From contig JAGZSY010000055.1 of the NCBI GenBank assembly GCA_018380885.1, positions 1 through 21,659 on the forward strand: 21,659 bases of DNA, written 5' to 3'. A program made the position numbers and the translations under genes. Numbering within the stretch: the stretch's first letter is position 1; each line of letters opens with the position of its first letter. This DNA comes from Enterocloster asparagiformis. Its GTDB lineage: Bacteria > Bacillota > Clostridia > Lachnospirales > Lachnospiraceae. The notes under the pieces were generated by a model. The model worked only from the letters and a program-made list of their open reading frames with translations, had not been told where the DNA came from and ran no database searches. Below are positions 16,177 to 21,659 of this stretch, piece after piece.

Positions 16177-16419
16177 ATGAGAAAGTACAACAGGAACGGG
16201 CAGCTTGAAACGGTAATCTGCAACTGCTGCGGAAAGAAATTGATTGTGGATCAGGGTATCTTGCGCGAAGGCTGCATCTGCATTGACCACGCCTGGGATT
16301 TTTTCTCCGAGAAGGACGGAGAAATCCACCATTTTGACTTATGCGAGAGCTGTTACGACGAGCTGGTTTCCCAGTTTAAAATCGCGGTGGATGTGGATGA
16401 ACAGGTCGAATTTCTGTAG
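16177..16419 (+). CDS. Small cysteine-rich (zinc-ribbon-like) protein
   Basis: This 80-aa protein starts at ATG 16177 behind AAGGTGAGGG. It carries 'CNCCGKK' at 15-21, single cysteines at about 33 and 35 ('CICIDHAWDFF'), and 'CESCYDEL' near residue 61, followed by an acidic C-terminus. Paired CxxC knuckles suggest one structural zinc. The D/H-rich middle ('EKDGEIHHFDLC') resembles small zinc-ribbon proteins of unknown function common in Lachnospiraceae. It is flanked by terminators on both sides, so it is a single-gene unit. Function is unknown. Confidence 0.75.
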   Translation: MRKYNRNGQLETVICNCCGKKLIVDQGILREGCICIDHAWDFFSEKDGEIHHFDLCESCYDELVSQFKIAVDVDEQVEFL

Positions 16420-16475
16420 AAAAAATTAAGAAGGATTAAGGTTGTTTAAGGCTTTTCTTAACGGTATTGAGCCGT

Positions 16476-16520
16476 GCCCGGATCTATGGTAATGTGAAAT
16501 TACACATAGACCGGGCGTTT
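16476..16520 (+). terminator. Terminator after the zinc-ribbon gene
   Basis: GCCCGG (16476-16481) pairs with CCGGGC (16511-16516), with inner stems CTATG/CATAG and GTAAT/ATTAC. GTTTTC follows the outer stem. Confidence 0.75.
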
Positions 16521-16567
16521 TCATTGTGAGGAGTGAGCGCCCCAGTGAAAAAGGGAGGAACTGTATT

Positions 16568-18223
16568 ATGAAGAAAGGGAGACAACTGACAATCATGCTG
16601 TTGATGTGCGCGCTCTTTGCCGGGCTCTTGAGCGGCTGCGGAGGTGCGAACAAAAGCACGGCCGCCGGTCCGGAGGCGGGGGTGAAGGCGGAGGCAACCT
16701 ATGCCGCCGAGAGCTTGGCGGCGGGCCTGGGGGATGCGGCGCCCATGGCGGAGGCGCAGGCTGCGCCGGAGCACAACACGGAGGAGTACGGCTACATAGC
16801 TGAGAACGGGTTCCTGGCGGTGGCGAACGCCCCGCTGTCAACGTTTGCGGCGGATGTGGATACCGCTTCCTATGCCAATCTCAGGCGCAAAATACTGGAG
16901 GGAAATGAGGTACCGGCGGACGCGGTGCGCATCGAGGAGATGCTCAACTATTTTACGTACAATTACCCGGAGCCGGAGGAGGGGGAACCGTTCTCCGTGA
17001 CCACCTTCATCGGAGAATGCCCCTGGAATGAGAATCACAAGCTTTTGCAGATCGGGCTGCAGGCGGAGCGGGTGGACATGGAAAATCAGAAGCCGTCCAA
17101 CCTGGTATTCCTGATCGACGTGTCCGGTTCCATGGAATCCGCGGATAAGCTGGGGCTGGTGAAGCGGGCGTTCCTGCTTTTGACGGAGAACCTGCGGCCC
17201 CAGGACACGGTGTCCATCGTCACCTACGCTTCCAGCGACACAGTGGTGCTTGACGGCGTTTCAGGCGAAGATAAAGCCATGATTATGACGGCCATTGAGA
17301 ATTTGACGGCAGGGGGCAGTACGGACGGTTCTAAGGGCATTGAGACGGCTTACAGGCTGGCTGAGGAACAGTTTAAGGAGGGCGGAAACAACCGGGTGAT
17401 CCTGGCCACGGACGGGGATTTAAACCTGGGCATCACCAGCGAGGGCGACCTGACCCGGCTGATCCAGAAGAAAAAGGAGAGCGGCGTGTTCCTGTCCGTC
17501 ATGGGCTTCGGCACGGGGAACATCAAGGACAACAAGATGGAGGCGCTGGCGGACAACGGAAATGGCCAGTACGCCTACGTGGACAGCCTGATGGAGGCTA
17601 AGCGTGTGCTGGTGGAGGAGTTGGGCGGCACGCTGTTTACCGTGGCCAAGGACGTCAAGCTCCAGGTGGAGTTCAACCCCGCCAGAGTCAAGGGTTACCG
17701 CCTGATCGGCTACGAGAACCGCCTGATGGAGGCCAGGGATTTTGACGACGACGCCAAGGATGGAGGAGAGATTGGCGCAGGCCACCGGGTGACGGCCCTC
17801 TACGAGCTGGTGCCGGCCGGGTCGGACGAGGATTTGGGCGAGGTGGAGCTGAAATACGGGACGGGAAATACCGCCGTGGACGGAACAGCCCGGGAAGCAC
17901 AGGCGCCGGGCGGCGGGGCAGAGGCCTCCGGCTCCGATTCCGAGTGGCTGACGCTCAAGGTGCGCTACAAGGAGCCAGACGGGGAACAGAGCCGCCTGCT
18001 GGAGTACCCGGTGGACGACGGCGCCGTTTGCGGGGAAATGCCGCCGGACATGGAGTTTGCCTCCTGTGTGGCTCAGACCGGCATGCTGCTGCGGGGGTCT
18101 GCGTACGCGGGCAGCTCCGACTATCAAACCGTAGCGGAGACGTTGGAGCGCCTGGACGGGCTTCACGGCGATCCGTACAAAGAAGAATTTCTCTATCTGG
18201 TAAAGCGTCTGGCCGCCAGGTAA
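16568..18223 (+). CDS. VWA-domain lipoprotein, YfbK type
   Basis: The start is ATG 16568 (551 aa), with GGGAGGAA 8 bases upstream; an earlier in-frame ATG at 16526 lacks a site. A lipoprotein signal runs over residues 1-24, with lipobox LSGC and lipidated Cys24. An Ala/Glu/Gly-rich linker reaches about residue 75. The YfbK N-terminal domain is at about 80-165 ('STFAADVDTASYANLRRKI', 'RIEEMLNYFTYNYPEP'). The VWA domain is at about 178-350, with MIDAS DVSGS (184-188). The DUF3520-type C-terminal domain reaches about 548. It should sit on the outer face of the membrane and bind a protein partner through a metal ion. The partner is unknown. It appears monocistronic. Confidence 0.9.
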   Translation: MKKGRQLTIMLLMCALFAGLLSGCGGANKSTAAGPEAGVKAEATYAAESLAAGLGDAAPMAEAQAAPEHNTEEYGYIAENGFLAVANAPLSTFAADVDTASYANLRRKILEGNEVPADAVRIEEMLNYFTYNYPEPEEGEPFSVTTFIGECPWNENHKLLQIGLQAERVDMENQKPSNLVFLIDVSGSMESADKLGLVKRAFLLLTENLRPQDTVSIVTYASSDTVVLDGVSGEDKAMIMTAIENLTAGGSTDGSKGIETAYRLAEEQFKEGGNNRVILATDGDLNLGITSEGDLTRLIQKKKESGVFLSVMGFGTGNIKDNKMEALADNGNGQYAYVDSLMEAKRVLVEELGGTLFTVAKDVKLQVEFNPARVKGYRLIGYENRLMEARDFDDDAKDGGEIGAGHRVTALYELVPAGSDEDLGEVELKYGTGNTAVDGTAREAQAPGGGAEASGSDSEWLTLKVRYKEPDGEQSRLLEYPVDDGAVCGEMPPDMEFASCVAQTGMLLRGSAYAGSSDYQTVAETLERLDGLHGDPYKEEFLYLVKRLAAR

Positions 18224-18243
18224 AACCGCTCCGAGTGCAGGCG

Positions 18244-18274
18244 CCGCCCCGCCGGGAATTGCCCGGCAGGGCGG
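18244..18274 (+). terminator. GC-rich hairpin after the VWA gene
   Basis: CCGCCCCGCCGGG (18244-18256) pairs with CCCGGCAGGGCGG (18262-18274), with one mismatch and a 5-base loop. No T-run follows, so termination may be inefficient. A second small stem, CGCAAC/GTTGCG, lies nearby at about 18282-18297. Confidence 0.5.
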
Positions 18275-18301
18275 TAAACCGCAACATTTCGTTGCGCCCA
18301 C

Positions 18302-18331
18302 TTGATTATTTCCGCCCAGTTGTGTTATGAT
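18302..18331 (+). promoter_or_regulatory. Promoter for rnz and probably tsaD-ispD
   Basis: TTGATT (18302-18307) and TATGAT (18326-18331) are separated by 18 bases, 36 bases before the rnz start. Confidence 0.5.
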
Positions 18332-18366
18332 TCAGCAAGGAATATATAGAGAATGAGGACAAACCT

Positions 18367-19278
18367 ATGCTGGATATATGTTTATTGGGTACAGGCGGGA
18401 TGATGCCGCTGCCCTACCGGTGGCTCACATCCATGATGGCCCGGTGCGGCGGCAGCAACCTGCTGATCGACTGCGGCGAGGGCACGCAGATCGCGCTGAA
18501 GGAAAAGGGCTGGAGCCCCAAGCCCATCGATGTGATCTGCTTCACCCACTATCATGCGGATCATATCAGCGGGCTTCCGGGGCTTCTCCTGACGATGGGA
18601 AACGCCGAGCGGACCGAGCCGCTGACGCTGGTGGGCCCCAAGGGGCTGGAGCGCGTGGTGACGGCTCTGCGCACCATCGCGCCTGAGCTGCCCTTCGAGC
18701 TGCGCTTTATCGAACTTTCGGAGAACCGGGAGCGCTTGGAATTAGGCCCCTACGTGATCGACGCTTACCGGGTGAACCACAATGTGATCTGCTACGGCTA
18801 CGCCGTCTCCATCCCCCGCGCCGGCCGCTTTGACGTGGACAAGGCCAGGGCCCAGGAGATTCCGCAGAAGTTCTGGAGCCGCCTGCAAAAGGGCGAGCAG
18901 ATCGAGCACGAAGGGCGTCTTTTGACGCCGGAGCTGGTGCTGGGACCGGACCGGAAGGGACTCAAGGTGGTTTACTGCACGGATACCAGGCCGGTGCCCG
19001 TGATCGCGGAGTACGCCCAGGACGCGGACCTGTTTATCTGCGAGGGCATGTACGGCGAGAAGGAAAAGGCGGCCAAGGCGCGGGAGTACAAGCACATGAC
19101 CTTTTACGAGGCTGCCGAGCTGGCTAAAAAGGCCCAGCCGGCGGAAATGTGGCTGACGCATTACAGCCCCTCGCTGACCAGGCCTGAGGAGTATATGAAC
19201 GAGGTGCGCCAGATTTTTCCGCGGGCAAAGGCGGCCAGGGACGGCTGGACCGTGGAACTGGGCTTTGCGGAAGATTAA
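18367..19278 (+). CDS. rnz: Ribonuclease Z (tRNA 3' processing endonuclease)
   Basis: RNase Z cuts the 3' trailer from tRNA precursors that lack an encoded CCA, which matches the two serine tRNAs at the end of this window. The 303-aa protein starts at ATG 18367 behind GAGGACAA. The metallo-beta-lactamase core has '[16 protein letters not shown]' (H61, H63, D65, H66), a later metal histidine near 138 and 'YCTDTRP'; the closing 'THYSPS' supplies the last histidine. '[12 protein letters not shown]' is an RNase Z signature. The 34-base gap to tsaD suggests co-transcription. Confidence 0.93.
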   Translation: MLDICLLGTGGMMPLPYRWLTSMMARCGGSNLLIDCGEGTQIALKEKGWSPKPIDVICFTHYHADHISGLPGLLLTMGNAERTEPLTLVGPKGLERVVTALRTIAPELPFELRFIELSENRERLELGPYVIDAYRVNHNVICYGYAVSIPRAGRFDVDKARAQEIPQKFWSRLQKGEQIEHEGRLLTPELVLGPDRKGLKVVYCTDTRPVPVIAEYAQDADLFICEGMYGEKEKAAKAREYKHMTFYEAAELAKKAQPAEMWLTHYSPSLTRPEEYMNEVRQIFPRAKAARDGWTVELGFAED

Positions 19279-19312
19279 GAATACCGGCCTGCGGGCAGAT
19301 GGAGATAGAGAA

Positions 19313-20335
19313 ATGAAGGAAGATGTTTTAATACTGGCGATTGAGAGCTCCTGCGACGAGACGGCCGCGGCTGTGGTGAAAAACGGCAGGACCGTGCTAT
19401 CCAACGTGATTTCCTCGCAGATCAGCACCCACACGATCTACGGCGGAGTGGTGCCGGAGATCGCCTCGAGGGAGCATATCAAGGCGGTGAACTACGTGAT
19501 CCGCCGCGCCCTGGCGGAGGCCGGCGTGACGCTGCCGGAGATCACGGCGGTGGGCGTTACCTACGGTCCGGGGCTGGTGGGCGCGCTTTTGGTGGGCGTG
19601 GCGGAAGCCAAGGCCCTGGCCTACGCGGCGAAAAAGCCGTTGATCGGCGTGCACCACATCGAGGGGCATGTGTCCGCCAACTTTATCGAGCACCCGGACC
19701 TGGAGCCGCCCTTTGTGTGCCTGATCGTGTCCGGCGGGCACACGCATCTGGTGATCGTGAAGGATTACGGCAAGTTTGAGATTCTGGGACGCACCAGGGA
19801 CGACGCCGCGGGGGAGGCCTTTGACAAGGTAGCCCGGGCGGTGGGGCTCGGCTATCCCGGCGGCCCCAAGGTGGATAAGACGGCCAGGGATGGGAACCCC
19901 CACGCCATCCAGTTCCCCAGGGGCAAGGTGGACGGCTCCCCCTACGACTTCAGCTTCAGCGGTTTAAAGTCGGCGGTGCTGAACCATATCAACCACGCAA
20001 AGATGACCGGCGAGGAGATCCATGTGCCGGACCTGGTGGCCTCCTTCCAGAACTCGGTGGTGGATTCCCTGGTCAGCCGCACCGTGATGGCGGCAAAGGA
20101 GTATGGCTACAAGCAGGTGGCCATAGCGGGCGGAGTGGCTTCCAACACGGCGCTGCGGGCGGCCATGGAACAGGCCTGCAACAAGGCGGGTATCCGGTGC
20201 TGTTACCCGTCGCCCATTTTGTGCACGGACAACGCGGCCATGATCGGCGCCGCGGCTTACTATGAATACCTCAACGGGAATATCGCGGGCTGGGACTTGA
20301 ACGCGGTGCCGAACTTAAAGCTGGGGGAGCGGTAG
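19313..20335 (+). CDS. tsaD: tRNA t6A threonylcarbamoyltransferase TsaD
   Basis: TsaD transfers threonylcarbamoyl from its AMP ester to A37 of tRNA. The start is ATG 19313 (340 aa), 7 or so bases after GGAGAT; upstream in-frame codons overlap rnz. The N-terminus '[16 protein letters not shown]' is invariant in the family. The metal site is 'HHIEGH' (H115 and H119), with 'SGGHTHLV' and '[19 protein letters not shown]' for nucleotide contacts, and '[14 protein letters not shown]' near the end supplies the metal Asp. With tsaE and tsaB 4-5 kb upstream, only TsaC/YwlC is missing from this window. The gene ends two bases before ispD. Confidence 0.97.
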   Translation: MKEDVLILAIESSCDETAAAVVKNGRTVLSNVISSQISTHTIYGGVVPEIASREHIKAVNYVIRRALAEAGVTLPEITAVGVTYGPGLVGALLVGVAEAKALAYAAKKPLIGVHHIEGHVSANFIEHPDLEPPFVCLIVSGGHTHLVIVKDYGKFEILGRTRDDAAGEAFDKVARAVGLGYPGGPKVDKTARDGNPHAIQFPRGKVDGSPYDFSFSGLKSAVLNHINHAKMTGEEIHVPDLVASFQNSVVDSLVSRTVMAAKEYGYKQVAIAGGVASNTALRAAMEQACNKAGIRCCYPSPILCTDNAAMIGAAAYYEYLNGNIAGWDLNAVPNLKLGER

Positions 20336-20337
20336 CT

Positions 20338-21072
20338 ATGGAAACGGAGGAAAAGCGCGCGGTCTGCACCGCGGTGGTGCTGGCGGCGGGCAGAGGGACG
20401 CGCATGGGCATAAGCCAGGCCAAGCAGTACCTGAAGATCGGCGGAAAGCCGGTGCTGGTCTACGCCCTGGAGGCGTTCCAGCAGAGCCCGGTGATCGACC
20501 GGATCGTGCTGGTGACGGACCGGGATCACATGGAATACTGCCGGACTGAGATAGTTGAGCCCTGGGGCTTCACCAAGGTGCGGGAAATGAGGGAGGGCGG
20601 ACGGGAGCGCTACGAGAGCGTCTGGAACGCCCTGGAGGCCATTGCACCGGGTCCCGGCCAGCAGTACGTGTTTATCCACGACGGCGCGCGCCCCTTTGTG
20701 ACCCCAGAAATAATCGGGCGGGCGTATAAAGCGGTGCAGAAGTGGAAAGCATGTGTGGTGGGGATGCCGGTGAAGGACACGATCAAGGTGACGGACGCGG
20801 ACGGGGATGTTGTATCCAGCCCGGACCGCCGTCTGGTGTGGATGGCCCAGACCCCCCAGGTCTTTGAGCTGGAGTTGATCAGGGAAGCCTTAAGGCGCCA
20901 GCTGCTCGGAGATTGCAGCAAGATCACGGACGACGCCATGGTGGTGGAGCAGCAGATGGGCGTGCGGGTCCGCATGGTGGAGGGCAGCTACGAGAATATC
21001 AAAATCACCACGCCGGAGGATTTGGACATCGCAGAAATTTTTGCGAAACAGCAGAGAAGGGCCCGGGACTGA
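20338..21072 (+). CDS. ispD: 2-C-methyl-D-erythritol 4-phosphate cytidylyltransferase IspD
   Basis: IspD joins MEP to CTP in the non-mevalonate isoprenoid pathway. The 244-aa protein starts at ATG 20338, three bases after the tsaD stop, with a GGGGGAG site inside tsaD. 'VVLAAGRGTRMG' (13-24) is the nucleotide-binding loop. 'KQYLKIGGKPVL' carries the conserved Lys29. 'FIHDGARPFV', 'PVKDTIK' and 'WMAQTPQVF' are further family motifs, and 'NIKITTPEDL' closes the fold. No ispF is seen downstream, so it is not an IspDF fusion. An upstream Ala/Glu extension of about 10 residues precedes the core. Confidence 0.95.
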   Translation: METEEKRAVCTAVVLAAGRGTRMGISQAKQYLKIGGKPVLVYALEAFQQSPVIDRIVLVTDRDHMEYCRTEIVEPWGFTKVREMREGGRERYESVWNALEAIAPGPGQQYVFIHDGARPFVTPEIIGRAYKAVQKWKACVVGMPVKDTIKVTDADGDVVSSPDRRLVWMAQTPQVFELELIREALRRQLLGDCSKITDDAMVVEQQMGVRVRMVEGSYENIKITTPEDLDIAEIFAKQQRRARD

Positions 21073-21079
21073 ACCTCGT

Positions 21080-21115
21080 TTTTTCCCGCTAAATAAGGGA
21101 AAAACAGGGTTTTTG
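21080..21115 (+). terminator. Probable terminator after ispD
   Basis: TTTTTCCC (21080-21087) pairs with GGGAAAAA (21097-21104), and a TTTTT run ends at 21115. It separates ispD from the tRNA-rRNA promoter. Confidence 0.5.
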
Positions 21116-21145
21116 AAAAAAAATAAAAAAACTTTTACAAAGTGC

Positions 21146-21174
21146 TTGACAAATAATGAAATATTTTGTATTAT
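21146..21174 (+). promoter_or_regulatory. Strong promoter of the tRNA-Ser/rRNA operon
   Basis: A perfect TTGACA (21146-21151) and TATTAT (21169-21174) are spaced by 17 bases in very AT-rich DNA. A-tracts lie just upstream (21116-21130), as in rRNA promoters with UP-like elements. Transcription begins near 21181, about 35 bases before the first tRNA. Confidence 0.8.
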
Positions 21175-21214
21175 AGACGAGCTGGTTCACGAGAGCAAAC
21201 AACGAACCGCACAT

Positions 21215-21300
21215 GGAGAGATATCGAAGTGGTCATAACGAGGCGGTCTTGAAAACCGTTTGTCCGCAAGGGCGCGTGGGTTCGAATCCCACTCTCTCCG
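21215..21300 (+). tRNA. tRNA-Ser (anticodon UGA)
   Basis: The acceptor stem GGAGAGA (21215-21221) pairs with TCTCTCC (21293-21299), with discriminator G. The anticodon stem-loop reads CGGTCTTGAAAACCG, giving TGA. A long variable arm (class II) and a GTGGGTTCGAATCCCAC T-arm fit serine. CCA is not encoded, so RNase Z processing and CCA addition are needed. Confidence 0.96.
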
Positions 21301-21357
21301 CTGGCAAGGTTTAAAAACGCCTGTGTTAATAAAATATAGCAACAAAGATTCAGTCAA

Positions 21358-21446
21358 GCAGAAGTACCCAAGCGGCTGAAGGGGCTCCCCTGGAAAGGGA
21401 GTAGGTCGTTAGTAGCGGCGCGAGGGTTCAAATCCCTCCTTCTGCG
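21358..21446 (+). tRNA. tRNA-Ser (anticodon GGA)
   Basis: The acceptor stem GCAGAAG (21358-21364) pairs with CTTCTGC (21439-21445), with discriminator G. The anticodon loop CTGGAAA gives GGA. The variable arm is long (class II), and the T-arm is GAGGGTTCAAATCCCTC. No CCA is encoded. It lies 57 bases after the first serine tRNA, in the same transcript. Confidence 0.96.
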
Positions 21447-21645
21447 TTCGGCAATGTGCACTGGCTGCACGAGCCAACAGAACCTTGAAAATCAAAGATT
21501 GAACAGTATGTAAAACCCTGAAAATTCTAAAAAATAAAGGTTCGGTTTGGACCTTTGGAATTGAGAAAATTCAGAACAAAACCAAGTAATGAAGGTTAAA
21601 GATAACTAGCCAAGCTAAGTAGTCTAAGACCAAGAATTAAACTTT
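21447..21645 (+). promoter_or_regulatory. rRNA operon leader
   Basis: This tRNA-to-16S spacer contains 'AGAACCTTGAAAATC', the kind of segment common before Firmicute rRNA genes. It also has small hairpins: GTGCA/TGCAC at 21456-21470, and AAAGGT/ACCTTT with flanking CTGAA/TTCAG at about 21521-21572. These could be antitermination or RNase III processing elements. No open reading frame is seen. Confidence 0.5.
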
Positions 21646-21659
21646 TAATTTGAGAGTTT
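21646..21659 (+). rRNA. 5' end of a 16S rRNA gene (partial)
   Basis: The window ends in '...AATTTGAGAGTTT', the conserved 5' end of bacterial 16S rRNA (normally continuing GATCCTGGCTCAG). The start is set by aligning AGAGTTT to E. coli positions 8-14. Only 14 bases are present. Confidence 0.75.

Overview
The window looks like a chromosome segment of a gut-type clostridium, most likely Lachnospiraceae. The basis is the gene content and order (secA, prfB with its recoding site, a PheB-like ACT protein followed by hom, tex-tsaE-tsaB-rimI, rnz, tsaD, ispD), Gram-positive RBSs and sigma-A-type promoters, and moderately GC-rich host genes beside AT-rich inserted DNA. The taxon is inferred from family knowledge, not from a search.

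Positions 1-4600 look like the end of a prophage. An AT-rich membrane-anchored coiled-coil gene (186-1037) comes first. A GC-richer tail-end and lysis cassette follows: an unknown phage protein, an XkdX-like protein, an XhlA-like membrane/coiled-coil protein, an r1t-type holin, and an M15 peptidase endolysin with an aromatic-rich wall-binding tail. Two back-to-back 16-bp perfect palindromes lie between holin and endolysin. After a terminator, an AT-rich two-gene operon on the minus strand encodes a Panacea (DUF4065) protein and a three-helix membrane protein. This resembles a PanA-type toxin-antitoxin or defence module. Its promoter carries a near-perfect Firmicute LexA (SOS) box in the -35/-10 spacer. 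This is the most interesting locus in the window.

Positions 4620-5290 hold no convincing gene. They probably contain the phage/host junction and then the secA promoter and a possibly structured secA leader.

Positions 5293-11506 are host genes: secA; prfB, which needs a +1 programmed frameshift at codon 26; an ACT-domain regulator with homoserine dehydrogenase; and a DUF2752 membrane protein. A DUF4190 membrane protein lies on the minus strand, divergent from tex.

Positions 12107-15997 are a tight run, tex-tsaE-tsaB-rimI, ending in a strong terminator. With tsaD further on (19313), three of the four bacterial t6A-synthesis proteins are encoded here. Between them lie a small zinc-ribbon-like protein, a VWA lipoprotein of the YfbK type and ribonuclease Z. 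IspD follows tsaD.

The window ends with a consensus promoter driving two serine tRNAs (anticodons UGA and GGA), then an rRNA leader and the first bases of a 16S rRNA gene.
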